Assembly (NCBI RefSeq): GCF_002885975.1
Contig: NZ_POSP01000003.1
Span: 2,418,001-2,482,000 of the forward strand
Source of the DNA: Paucibacter aquatile
Lineage (GTDB): Bacteria > Pseudomonadota > Gammaproteobacteria > Burkholderiales > Burkholderiaceae_C
Length of the DNA: 64,000 nt
Direction of reading: 5' to 3'
The notes under the pieces were generated by a model. It was given only the letters and a program-made list of their open reading frames with translations, did no database searches and was not told where the DNA came from. Shown here piece after piece: positions 44,799-52,591 of the stretch. A program made the translations under genes and the position numbers. The stretch's first letter is position 1, and every line of letters begins with the position of its first letter.

Positions 44799-44946
44799 CG
44801 CTGCCGGAGATAGCTCACGCGCCTTGTCGGCGACAAATCATTCAGGGTTCACACAAACCCGCCTGCCCTCACCAGCCTTCTCTGTCTGGATGTCAACGGA
44901 CACCTCACCCTTCTAGGCGGCGCAAGCACTCAAACCCACAGCTGAT

Positions 44947-44995
44947 CGAGTTCCAATTTCAGCGCAAATAGTCCGAACTTCAGCGCAAACCGACA
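44947..44995. repeat. Right end of element A, two ~21-bp repeats
   Basis: On the minus strand from 44995 it reads TGTCGG, then TTTGCGCTGAAGTTCGGACT, then TTTGCGCTGAAATTGGAACT, two direct repeats 21 bp apart. It aligns over 49 bp without gaps to the right end of element B. Two further CCGACA copies (44996-45007) follow outside. Confidence 0.75.
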
Positions 44996-45025
44996 CCGAC
45001 ACCGACATACAGAAAGGCTCCGGCC

Positions 45026-45030
45026 ACCCC
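45026..45030. repeat. 5-bp target-site duplication of element B, left copy
   Basis: ACCCC immediately precedes the terminal TGTCGG at 45031. The identical ACCCC at 58321-58325 immediately follows the terminal CCGACA. Five-base duplications are usual for the Tn7/Tn5053 superfamily. Confidence 0.75.
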
Positions 45031-45172
45031 TGTCGGTTTGCGCAGAACCCAAAACTGAAAACCGGCGCTGATCAACCACTTGGCGCTCAGCTAGTCAGCG
45101 GTCTTTGAACCCGTGTCTCACTCAAGTCTGAACTTTCGGCCTTTTGTTTCACTCAAACTTGAACTTTCCGAA
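45031..45172. repeat. Left end of element B with three repeat sites
   Basis: The terminal site is TGTCGGTTTGCGCAGAACC. The second site is at +82 (45113, GTGTCTCACTCAAGTCTGAA) and the third at +116 (45147, TTTCACTCAAACTTGAACTT). Sites 2 and 3 align base for base with those of element A. Confidence 0.78.
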
Positions 45173-45213
45173 CCGCCGCCGACGCCTCCGCGCCGCCACA
45201 GCAGCGACGTTGC

Positions 45214-46017
45214 TCATCTGCTGACTGGCGCCACAAGCCTTGCGCTAGTGCCAACCACGTTGGCAGGCACGGTGATGACATCGTCGCCCGCCAGCATGGC
45301 CAGCCATCTCGAGTTGCCGGCGACAATCACACCCGCGAGATCCACGACCTTTTCCTTGCCGTCCAATCCCTTCGTCTCATAGCGCACAACGACGCACCCG
45401 AGTGGCCGCTTTTCCGCCGCGACGTTGCAGGCGCTGCGCTTTGCCAAGACAGCCTGTGCATCCTTCTGTCCAGCGATCTGTGCAACATACGGCAGCAACA
45501 GGAGAATGGCTGCCACCATCAGCAAGACACGAGGCAGCAGGTACACCACAAGCGCGAGGTAGATGCCAGCACCAACGCTCAGCACGGTAGCGCTGGGCGT
45601 CCATTTGGGCTTCGCGCTGCTTGAGGGGCTGCCCTTCGGCTTGCGTAACTTCTGCCAGAGAAATGCAGTGAGCGCCAAAGCAGAGATCGCTGCGATGACC
45701 CAAACGCCAGGGTGGTCCGTGAGAGGAATGAGGAAGTTCGCCAACAGAGACATCATGACGCGATGAAGGGTCGCCGGCGTGTCGGCCGCTTCAACGGGGA
45801 AATAGGTAGTCGGAACGTTGAGCGTCTCAAGATAGCCTTGCGTGTAATACGACGGAAACAGCGCCCAGATACCGGCAAGTACGCCAGCGACTCCAGCCAA
45901 GAACTTGATGGAGCTGAACGCCCCCAGCAAGGACGCCTCTCTCGATGGCACTGAGGCCGTCGCACGTTCAGCCTTATGCTCCGCCGCACTGGAGTCGCCG
46001 GCAATCGTCTCGTTCAT
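45214..46017 (-). CDS. Polytopic membrane protein, hypothetical
   Basis: This 267-residue protein has about four hydrophobic helices (FLAGVAGVLAGIWALF; GVWVIAAISALALTAFLW; TVLSVGAGIYLALVVYLL; VLLMVAAILLLLPYV) and a soluble C-terminal domain of about 80 residues rich in Val/Ala (GCVVVRYETKGLDGKEKVVDLAGVIVAG). AAGGAGGA lies 7 nt before the ATG. No family is recognised. It could act as the membrane effector of a defence module, which is speculation from context. Confidence 0.65.
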   Translation of the reverse strand: MNETIAGDSSAAEHKAERATASVPSREASLLGAFSSIKFLAGVAGVLAGIWALFPSYYTQGYLETLNVPTTYFPVEAADTPATLHRVMMSLLANFLIPLTDHPGVWVIAAISALALTAFLWQKLRKPKGSPSSSAKPKWTPSATVLSVGAGIYLALVVYLLPRVLLMVAAILLLLPYVAQIAGQKDAQAVLAKRSACNVAAEKRPLGCVVVRYETKGLDGKEKVVDLAGVIVAGNSRWLAMLAGDDVITVPANVVGTSARLVAPVSR

Positions 46018-46246
46018 CCGGTCCTCCTTGACGTCACCAGACGTGACACGGCCAGGATAGGCGGCTAGTGGCTCAGGAGATGATCCTGGCGGATGGCCGA
46101 TGCTGCCGGCACTCTCTAGGGACAATCACAATCGGACCCTCTTGGCCTGGGCATTGTGCGTACCGAGCGCGTCATCTTCAACGGCGCCGCCATAGCTGTC
46201 CACGAGTGCGCAGCCCTCGTAGGCTGAAGCCAAAGGAGATCACCGA

Positions 46247-46759
46247 ATGCCAGCGGATCTTTCGAATCCGGCCGATTCCGTCGGCGAGCTCTTCGACACC
46301 GATGAGTCTGTGCGCCGGGAATTTCAGAACGCAGTTGCAGCCGCAGCCGTCACCTTCGCCGAATCCTTTGCGCCGGCATTCAAGTTCTTCCTTCAGTTCG
46401 AAAAGCCACAGATGCTGGATGCGCTTCTCGAACTCGCAGTTCTCCCAATGCATGCGATTGGAGGTGATCTCCAACTCGTTAGACCACCGTCGCTCTAGGA
46501 CGGCACGCAGCTCGCGCAGCGCCTCGCGCTGGGTGAGCTGACCGGCCCAACTGGTTCGGCGGACGAGCACACCAATCCCTGGGTCAAGACTGCAGACGGA
46601 AAGCGCCGCTACGAGCCCGACTACGGAACTCTGTGCCAGCTTCTTGGAGTGCCGTTGGCCCTCAAGGCAAATACCCAGTCCGGCGTGCCGGCGCTCGCCC
46701 TCGACGTTAGGCTCAGCTACGAATTGCGGCGAGCGGGCTTCGGGCCCGACCAAACTTAG
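46247..46759 (+). pseudogene. Hypothetical gene interrupted by an in-frame TAG
   Basis: From an ATG with AAGGAG nine bases upstream, the frame reads 83 residues (SNPADSVGELFDTDESVRRE...) to a TAG at 46496-46498. It continues in the same frame for another 86 residues that are equally protein-like (GSADEHTNPWVKTADGKRR; YGTLCQLLGVPLALKAN) to a TAG at 46757. The second half has no start codon of its own. Either a CAG-to-TAG-type nonsense mutation split one gene, or the stop is read through. An antisense open frame across the region has no start signal and looks like a shadow. Family unknown. Confidence 0.5.
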
Positions 46760-46866
46760 CCGCGCCCGGAACACCCGCGCATCCTTCCGGCTTCTGTGAC
46801 CGACAGCCTCAATGCCGATTCCTCCCGCCCGATCATGGCCAGCCGAGCCTGGTCCGCTGAACGCCG

Positions 46867-46881
46867 CCCCCCCCCCCCCCC
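46867..46881. repeat. Homopolymer C(15) tract
   Basis: Fifteen consecutive Cs lie between the TAG-interrupted gene and the WYL gene, outside any frame I accept. Such tracts slip during replication and are also prone to sequencing error. Confidence 0.95.
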
Positions 46882-46906
46882 GCTGGCCGTGTCCAGCTCA
46901 TAGCTG

Positions 46907-47026
46907 GAAATGAGTCTTGAGCTTTGGCCCCAGGAAAGCAAAGCGGGCCAGCCGGGACTCACAAAAAGTTCTGAGATGCCAGACGGTCTTCAACTGAAGG
47001 CCGTCCGAAATGTGTCTTGAGCTTTG
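46907..47026. repeat. 20-bp direct repeat pair flanking a hairpin
   Basis: GAAATGAGTCTTGAGCTTTG (46907-46926) recurs as GAAATGTGTCTTGAGCTTTG (47007-47026), with one mismatch. Just before the second copy is a 10-bp stem GACGGTCTTC-AACT-GAAGGCCGTC (46982-47005). It lies just past the 3' end of the WYL gene, so the hairpin may end that transcript. Confidence 0.7.
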
Positions 47027-47048
47027 CTGCTCTAGGCCTTGTGCAGCC

Positions 47049-47972
47049 TCAGCCAACCCGACTGGCGTTGACTGCGACAGGCGGCTTGTAGCCCGGCGCT
47101 ACGACTGCGTTGGACGCGCCATAAAGCACCAGCGGGTCGCGCAGCCACAGGGTGTATTCCTTGCCTTTCAAGCTATGGTCAGGTGAGCAGTCGACACTCC
47201 AGCGACGAAGCATGTACCCGACGTTTGCTGCGCGCGCCCTGACCCTGAGAACACCATCGGGCATGTCGTAGTCCATGAGCGCGATCTCCGGACGTTCGAA
47301 GTTCGGATGCGGCACAAGCTCCAACTCGATGACGCGGTTCCACTGGTGGTCGTTCTCTGGCGTCTGCTCTGGAGGGATGGGGCCGTCGAGGATGGATACG
47401 TTCTTCATTCTCGTCAGCACGCAGTCGTGGAAGGCGGCTTTGTCCCGGTCGTAGGCTCGAACGTGCCAACGCACTCCGCTGTCGACCAAGCTAAGCGGAA
47501 CGAGGTCCTTCTGTGACTCGCCACTCGTGGTTGAGTGGTAGGTCAGGCGTACCGCTTTCTGCCCATGGATTGCCCTGGTGATCGGCGCCAGCACGTCTAG
47601 CTTCGGCAAGCTGAGTGCGGCAGGAAATTCACAGCGGATGAGAGACAGCGGGTCACTGTCCAGGCCCTGACCGAATCCTTGGGAAAGGGCTGTCAGCACC
47701 CGCAGTGGGTCGTGCTTGAACACAGGTTCGAAGCCGTCCTTTGGCGTGTAGTGCTTGGCTGCTGGGTCGAGGGCTAGGTTGTCTTTAGCGATCTCGCGAT
47801 AGGTCGCGATGTCCCTCGTCGCACCCGCTGGGCCGGTGCCGAACCTCTCGATGAGGTCTGCGCGACGCAGTTCCCCTAGGAAGTACAGCCGGAAGTCGAT
47901 GTAGGCCAAGCGTTCCAGCTGGGTTCGCGGAAGGCTCGCCAAACGGTCGCGGTTCACCGTCGATGTGATCAT
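47049..47972 (-). CDS. WYL-domain transcriptional regulator (BrxR/CapW-like)
   Basis: This 307-residue protein has an N-terminal winged helix (LERLAYIDFRLYFLGELRRADLIERFG; GATRDIATYRE), a central WYL domain (RAIHGQKAVRLTYHSTTSGE, VRWHVRAYDRDKAAFHDC) and a C-terminal WCX region (GYMLRRWSVDCS). This layout is that of BrxR/CapW, which repress phage-defence operons and respond to a ligand or nucleic acid. ATG 47972 is preferred over an upstream start that would add a signal-like stretch. It is divergent from the DUF1883 gene, so it probably controls the rightward cargo genes and itself. Confidence 0.85.
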   Translation of the reverse strand: MITSTVNRDRLASLPRTQLERLAYIDFRLYFLGELRRADLIERFGTGPAGATRDIATYREIAKDNLALDPAAKHYTPKDGFEPVFKHDPLRVLTALSQGFGQGLDSDPLSLIRCEFPAALSLPKLDVLAPITRAIHGQKAVRLTYHSTTSGESQKDLVPLSLVDSGVRWHVRAYDRDKAAFHDCVLTRMKNVSILDGPIPPEQTPENDHQWNRVIELELVPHPNFERPEIALMDYDMPDGVLRVRARAANVGYMLRRWSVDCSPDHSLKGKEYTLWLRDPLVLYGASNAVVAPGYKPPVAVNASRVG

Positions 47973-48024
47973 GTGCCCATGGTACCACCACGCCGGACAT
48001 AAAAACAGCGTTGCGCTAATCAAA

Positions 48025-48037
48025 ATGATCACGTATC
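48025..48037. promoter_or_regulatory. Candidate WYL-regulator operator
   Basis: TGATCACGTATCA contains inverted TGAT...ATCA arms and lies in the divergent gap between the WYL and DUF1883 genes. A related GTGATCAT overlaps the WYL start codon at 47965-47972. BrxR/CapW proteins bind such inverted repeats upstream of their own genes. Assignment is by position only. Confidence 0.35.
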
Positions 48038-48101
48038 ATAACCTCATTCGTAACCAAGGCCGGCCAGGCGGGCTTCGACCGCAGCGCTGAAAGGGCAGGA
48101 A

Positions 48102-48368
48102 ATGCAGTTTGTTCACCACGATCTCGGGTTCCGGGCTCAAGGGGCTGTTGTTGAGGTCTCGTTGACCGGCAACGCGGCAAATGTTCGTTTGATGGATAGC
48201 TCAAACTTTTCCAACTATCGCAACGGAAGGCAACACCGCTTCTACGGCGGGCTGGCCGAGCAGTCGCTGGTACGTCTCCAAGTGCCGCATTCCGGGAACT
48301 GGCACGTTGCCGTGGACATGCAAGGGCTGGGCGGCTCCGTGCGCTCGTCCGCGCGCGTGATTGGCTAA
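48102..48368 (+). CDS. DUF1883 domain protein
   Basis: This 88-residue protein contains VVEVSLTGNAANVRLMDSSN, RQHRFYGGLAEQSLVRLQVP and GNWHVAVDMQGLGGSVRSS, which together match DUF1883 closely. The family is all-beta and sometimes fused to TIR domains; its function is not established. It is the first rightward gene after the WYL regulator, with 24 bp to the next gene. Confidence 0.82.
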   Translation: MQFVHHDLGFRAQGAVVEVSLTGNAANVRLMDSSNFSNYRNGRQHRFYGGLAEQSLVRLQVPHSGNWHVAVDMQGLGGSVRSSARVIG

Positions 48369-48392
48369 GTGCTGAACTGACAGGAGCAAAGC

Positions 48393-48755
48393 ATGGCATG
48401 CGCGAATGAACACAGTGCGTTCAACCTGGTGGCGGTTTCAGTGGCCACCGCACTCGTCGAGGGACGTGATGGTCGCCCTCTGACGGTCGCACCGATGGCG
48501 ATGGGCTTCACGGCGGCCTGCTTTCCCTCGTTGCCCGATCTCATCGAGCCGGCGCTTCATCCCAACCATCGCAAGTTCTTCCACAGCTGGGCCGTGGTCG
48601 GCTTGCTGGGATGGGGGATCTACCGGCTCTACGACTGGAAACCCGAGGAAGGGTGGGAGCAGCTCGTCCGAATGGCGGGCCTTGCACTAGGGGCCGCCTA
48701 CCTAGCCCATCTCGCCCGAGATGCCTTCACCACCAAATCGCTGCCGCTCATTTGA
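48393..48755 (+). CDS. YdjM-like membrane-bound putative metal-dependent hydrolase (DUF457-like)
   Basis: This 120-residue protein carries SLPDLIEPALHPNHRKFFHSWA, the D...HPNHR..FHS metal-binding pattern of the LexA-regulated YdjM/DUF457 family, and two hydrophobic helices. It is short compared with YdjM (about 196) but matches the compact versions found in accessory regions. AGGAG lies 8 nt before the ATG. It lies between DUF1883 and DUF2622 genes on the same strand. Confidence 0.72.
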   Translation: MACANEHSAFNLVAVSVATALVEGRDGRPLTVAPMAMGFTAACFPSLPDLIEPALHPNHRKFFHSWAVVGLLGWGIYRLYDWKPEEGWEQLVRMAGLALGAAYLAHLARDAFTTKSLPLI

Positions 48756-48793
48756 GCGGCCTCGACGAAAGCAACTTTCTAGGAGTACCTCAC

Positions 48794-49075
48794 ATGGCTC
48801 AATTCACTACTCGCGTTGTTCTGCACAACGCAGACTGGAAGAACTACGAGGCCCTGCATGGCTACATGCAGTCCGCGGGCTTCAAGCGCACGATCACTTC
48901 GGATGACGGCACCACCTATCACCTCCCGGACGCTGAATACGACTACTCCGGCACGGCCACCAGGGCGCAAGTGCTCGAGAAGGCAAAAGCTGCTGCGGCT
49001 CGTACAGGCAAGACTTACTCTGTCCTGGTCACTGAGTCCTCTGGTCGCACCTGGTCGGGCCTGACCAAGGTTTAA
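48794..49075 (+). CDS. DUF2622-like small protein (GhoS-fold family)
   Basis: This 93-residue protein opens FTTRVVLHNADWKNYEALHGYM, with FKRTITSDDGTTYHLPDAEY and GKTYSVLVTESSGRTW following. I recall these as the DUF2622 family, which has the ferredoxin-like fold of the endoribonuclease antitoxin GhoS. No membrane toxin of the GhoT type is adjacent, so an antitoxin role is not supported. AGGAG lies 9 nt before the ATG. Confidence 0.6.
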   Translation: MAQFTTRVVLHNADWKNYEALHGYMQSAGFKRTITSDDGTTYHLPDAEYDYSGTATRAQVLEKAKAAAARTGKTYSVLVTESSGRTWSGLTKV

Positions 49076-49113
49076 GGCAGTAGCTGGCGGCTACTTACAT
49101 CGCGCGGGTTCCG

Positions 49114-49139
49114 GCACCTCATCAGTATTGATGGGGTGC
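49114..49139. terminator. 11-bp hairpin after the small-protein genes
   Basis: GCACCTCATCA-GTAT-TGATGGGGTGC forms an 11-bp stem with one G-T pair, 38 bp after the DUF2622 stop and 108 bp before the nuclease start. No T-run follows, so it may be an attenuator or RNA processing site rather than a classic terminator. Confidence 0.35.
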
Positions 49140-49246
49140 TACCCCAGCGACCCGCTGGGAGGCTGCTTTAGGTAATCGCCTTGTAACGATGGCGGTACTC
49201 GGTACCGCCCCCAATGCACGCAGAATAGTTAAGAGGGGGATAAGAC

Positions 49247-51304
49247 ATGCAGAACCGTGAATCGGGGCGCCTGTACGCCGCGACTGATGTTGTCAATTTC
49301 CTCGAGTGCGAGCACCTGACCTCGCTCGACTTGAGGAACCTCGAGAGCCCGCTGCCGAAGGCGCCGGTTGACGAGTCGACCGCGCTAATTCAGCAGAAGG
49401 GCTACGAACATGAAGGTGCCTACGTCCAGCATCTGCGTGACCGGGGCCTCAATGTCGTCGACATTGCCGATGGCAATGAGTCCTTGACGGACAAGGTTGC
49501 TGCCACCCTGTCGGCAATGCGGGCTGGCGTCGATGTGGTCTTCCAGGCGACGTTCTTGCATGAGAGCCTCGTTGGCTTCGCCGACTTCCTCATCAAGGTG
49601 CCTAGCCCGTCAAAGCTTGGTGACTACAGCTACGAGGTCTATGACACCAAACTGTCCAGGTCGCCCAAGGCAAAGTTCTTGGTGCAGTTGGCCTTCTACT
49701 CGGAGCTGCTGACAATCGTTCAGGGTGTGGCTCCGCAGTCGATGCACGTCATCCTCGGTGACCGGACTCAGATGACCTATCGCTGCGCCGACTACGCCCA
49801 CTACTTCGACGCGTTGCTGGAACGCTTTTTGGCGCGGATGAGTGCGGGGCACAAGGCAACGTACCCGGAGCCTTGCAGCCACTGTGATGTCTGCCGCTGG
49901 AGCCATCTCTGCAAAGAGCAATGGCTCAACGACGATCATCTCAATCAGGTGGCCGGCATTGCGCGTGGCCAGATCGCAAAGCTTCAGGAGGTCGGCGTGG
50001 ACACCATGGCCAAGCTTTCGGAGCTGCAACCCGGGAGTCCGGTCGCAAAGATTCCCGTGGCGACGCTGGAGAAGCTCCGCCATCAAGCTCAGCTCCAGGT
50101 CGAGGCCCGGCGGACCGGCAAGGGCAAGGTGGTGCTTCTGCCCGAAGAGCCAAAACGCGGATTACGCCGCATGCCCGTGCCGAACCCGGGCGACATGTTC
50201 TTCGACATTGAAGGGGATCCGCTCGAGGAGGGCGGCCTGGAGTATCTGTTTGGGCTGTACTTCAGCGACGCGGGGAAGTGGGTGTTCAAGGGCTTTTGGG
50301 CCCACAGCCGACAGGAAGAACGCGTTGCGTTCGAGCAATTCGTCGATTTCGTAGTGGCGCGCCTGAAGCAGTACCCTGGAGCGCACGTCTACCACTATGC
50401 AAAGTATGAGGAGACGGCGCTCAAGAAGCTGATGACGCTCCATGCGACCCGCGAGGCCGAGGTCGATAACTGGCTGCGCCTGGGTGTGCTCGTAGACCTT
50501 TACCAGGTCGTGCGCGAAGGCATCATGGTTTCGGAGCCTCGCTACTCGATCAAGAACATCGAGCACTTCTACCTGGAGGCACGTGAAGGCGACGTCACCA
50601 ATGCCGGCGCTAGCATCGTCTAGTACGAGCGTTGGAAGGAAACCGGCGACCAGGCGCTGTTGGACTCCATCGAAAAGTACAACGAAGACGATGTTCGGTC
50701 TACGCAGGAGCTCCGAGACTGGCTCTTAACCTTGCGACCTGACACGATGCCCTGGGCTACGCCTGGGGCAGTTGGCGGCTCAGCTGCTACGACGGACGGC
50801 CAACCGTTGAGCGATGCAGAAGCGCGCTTGGTCCCTTATCGAGCGGCATTGGTGGAGCCCTTGCCTGTGGATCGACTGAGCTGGACACCTGAGGAGGCCG
50901 CGCGAGAGCTGGCCTACCAGCTGTTGGACTATCATCGGCGCGCGGACAAGCCGGCCTACTGGGCCATGTTCGCGCGCATGGAGATGAACGAGGACGACCT
51001 GCTGGAGGATCCTGAGTGCCTGGCCGCGCTTCGGGCGGATCCAAACAATCCGCCCGTCAAGGACAAGAAGTCGTACGTCCATACCTACACGTACCCCATC
51101 CAGGAGACGAAGCTCCGCGACGGCAGCAGCGTCACGCGCGCTGACAACGGGGACGCATACACCGACTTTGAAATGGACACGGAGGCGCAGCTCGTCCGTT
51201 TCAAAGTTGGTCCGACGAAAGAGGCACCGCCTCCTCACCTGAGCCTCGGCCCGGGCAAGCCCATCTCCACCTCGGTCATCAAGGTGAATCGCCCCGGGTT
51301 TTGA
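49247..51304 (+). pseudogene. TM0106-family RecB-like nuclease, nonsense-interrupted and 3'-truncated
   Basis: The N-terminal part is a RecB-type nuclease (VGFADFLIKVPS; SYEVYDTKLS) with a cysteine set CSHCDVCRWSHLC that could bind an Fe-S cluster. A DEDD-type exonuclease segment (MFFDIEGDPLEEGGLEYLFG) follows from about residue 320. After 458 residues a TAG (50621-50623) interrupts the frame, which then continues perfectly (YERWKETGDQALLDSIEKYN) to residue about 680. The frame then enters the left end of the IS3 element and stops at once. Full-length relatives carry a further superfamily-1 helicase region, missing here. The gene is therefore doubly broken unless the TAG is suppressed. Confidence 0.8.
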
Positions 51305-51332
51305 GGAGGCTCCAACTCTGGAGAATGGAGCC

Positions 51333-51656
51333 ATGAAGAAGTCCCCGAAGTTTTCGCCCGAGGTGCGTGAGCGTGCCGTGCGCATGGTGCTGGAGCACCG
51401 AGCAGAACATCCGTCGCAGTGGGCGGCCATCGAATCCATCGCCGACAAGATCGGCTGCGTGCCGCAGACCTTGCACACCTGGGTCAAGCAGCACGAGGTC
51501 GATGCCGGCCAGCGAGACGGTGTCTCGACTGCGGAGGCTCAGCGCATCAAGGAACTGGAACGAGAGGTGCGCGAGCTGCGCAAGGCCAACGAGATTCTGA
51601 AGCTGGCCAGCGCGTTTTTCGCCCAGGCGGAGCTCGACCGCCGCATCAAGTCCTGA
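51333..51656 (+). CDS. IS3-family OrfA (helix-turn-helix, leucine zipper)
   Basis: This 107-residue protein has an N-terminal HTH (FSPEVRERAVRMVLEH; GCVPQTLHTWVKQHE) and a C-terminal zipper with ELEREVRELRKANEILK and ASAFFAQAELDRR. It binds the terminal repeats and, after programmed frameshifting, forms the N-terminus of the OrfAB transposase. Confidence 0.9.
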   Translation: MKKSPKFSPEVRERAVRMVLEHRAEHPSQWAAIESIADKIGCVPQTLHTWVKQHEVDAGQRDGVSTAEAQRIKELEREVRELRKANEILKLASAFFAQAELDRRIKS

Positions 51657-52552
51657 AGGCGTTCATCGACCAGCACCGCCAGCAGCTTGGGGTCGAGCCG
51701 ATCTGCCGCGTCCTGCAGATTGCCCCATCGGCTTACTGGCGCCACGTCGCTTGTCAGCGCAGCCCGGCCTTGCGCTCTTTGCGAGCCCAGCGCGATGTGC
51801 AACTGCTACCGCAGGTGCAGCGCGTCTGGCAGGCCAACCATCAGGTCTACGGCGCCGAGAAGGTCTGGCGCCAGCTCAACCGCGAAGGCGTCGCCGTGGC
51901 GCGCTGCACCGTCGAGCGGCTGATGCGCCAGCTCGGGCTGCAGGGTGTGCGCCGAGGCAAGGCCGTGCGCACCACCATTCCCGATCCCAAGGCGCCATGC
52001 CCGTTGGACCGCGTCAATCGGCAGTTCCGGGCCGAGCGGCCGAACCAGCTGTGGGTCTCGGACTTCACCTATGTCTCAACCTGGCAGGGCTGGGTGTATG
52101 TGGCGTTCGTCATCGACGTGTTCAGCCGGCGCATCGTGGGTTGGCGTCAGAGCAGTTCGATGCACACCGAGTTCGTACTCGACGCATTGGAGCAGGCGCT
52201 GTACGACCGCAAGCCGTCCGATGGCCTGGTGCATCACTCCGACCGCGGCTCGCAATACCTGTCAATCCGGTACAGCGAGCGATTGGCCGAGGCCGGAATC
52301 GAGCCCTCAGTGGGTTCCAAGGGCGACAGCTACGACAACGCACTGGCCGAGACCATCAACGGGCTGTACAAGGCCGAGGTCATTCACCGGCGCGGGCCTT
52401 GGAAGACCAAGCAGGCGGTGGAACTGGCAACACTGGAATGGGTCGCCTGGTTCAACCATCACCGGCTGATGGGGCCGCTGGGCCATGTGCCGCCTGCTGA
52501 GTTCGAAGCCAATTACCATCGTCACCGCGCTGGTCAGGCCGCGACCGCCTGA
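51617..52552 (+). CDS. IS3-family OrfB (DDE transposase), expressed by -1 frameshift
   Basis: The frame is -1 relative to OrfA, entered at the slippery run TTTTTC (51615-51620). The integrase core has Asp in SDFTYVS, Asp in HHSDRGSQY and Glu in AETINGLYKAE, the complete DDE triad, preceded by an HTH_21 region (YGAEKVWRQL). It ends shortly before the right inverted repeat, so the element is probably still active. Confidence 0.9.
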   Translation, partial: FRPGGARPPHQVLKAFIDQHRQQLGVEPICRVLQIAPSAYWRHVACQRSPALRSLRAQRDVQLLPQVQRVWQANHQVYGAEKVWRQLNREGVAVARCTVERLMRQLGLQGVRRGKAVRTTIPDPKAPCPLDRVNRQFRAERPNQLWVSDFTYVSTWQGWVYVAFVIDVFSRRIVGWRQSSSMHTEFVLDALEQALYDRKPSDGLVHHSDRGSQYLSIRYSERLAEAGIEPSVGSKGDSYDNALAETINGLYKAEVIHRRGPWKTKQAVELATLEWVAWFNHHRLMGPLGHVPPAEFEANYHRHRAGQAATA

Positions 52553-52591
52553 CTTAAACCAACAGGCCTCCTCGGAACCCGGGGCGATTCA

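Larger units (their letters stand above)
33554..44995. mobile_element. Element A: Tn7/Tn5053-like cargo element without a transposase
   Basis: The segment begins TGTCGGATTGCGCTGAAG and ends, read from the right on the minus strand, TGTCGGTTTGCGCTGAAG. The left end has extra repeat sites at +82 and +116, and the right end two ~21-bp repeats, exactly as in element B next to it. The cargo is the five-gene DUF4132-MoxR-DUF5682-VWA-SWIM operon plus a decayed frame near the left end. Flanking 5-mers (CAGGG left, CCGAC right) do not match, so no target duplication remains. No transposase is present. Elements of the Tn7/Tn5053 superfamily start TGT and carry several transposase sites per end; membership here is inference from the ends. 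Confidence 0.65.
51285..52591 (+). mobile_element. IS3-family insertion sequence, complete
   Basis: Both ends read TGAATCGCCCCGGGTT inward, then TTGAGGAGGC on the left and CCGAGGAGGC on the right, giving terminal inverted repeats of about 26 bp with two mismatches over 1,307 bp. It encodes OrfA and the frameshifted OrfB. The flanking bases (AGG left, GCA right) are not a duplication. The gene on the left has lost its 3' end and the gene on the right its 5' end, so insertion was accompanied by a deletion. Confidence 0.88.

Noticed and set aside
33554..44995. Target-site duplication for element A
   Set aside because: CAGGG on the left does not match CCGAC (after 44995) or TACAG (after 45007), so none is claimed.
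44983..45043. 13-bp inverted repeat GCGCAAACCGACA...TGTCGGTTTGCGC read as a hairpin or terminator
   Set aside because: Better explained as the facing ends of two transposon-like elements, each with further homologous subterminal sites.
46178..46774. 198-codon minus-strand open frame
   Set aside because: It lies antisense to the TAG-interrupted gene, which has a good ribosome-binding site and more protein-like composition; the antisense frame has neither.
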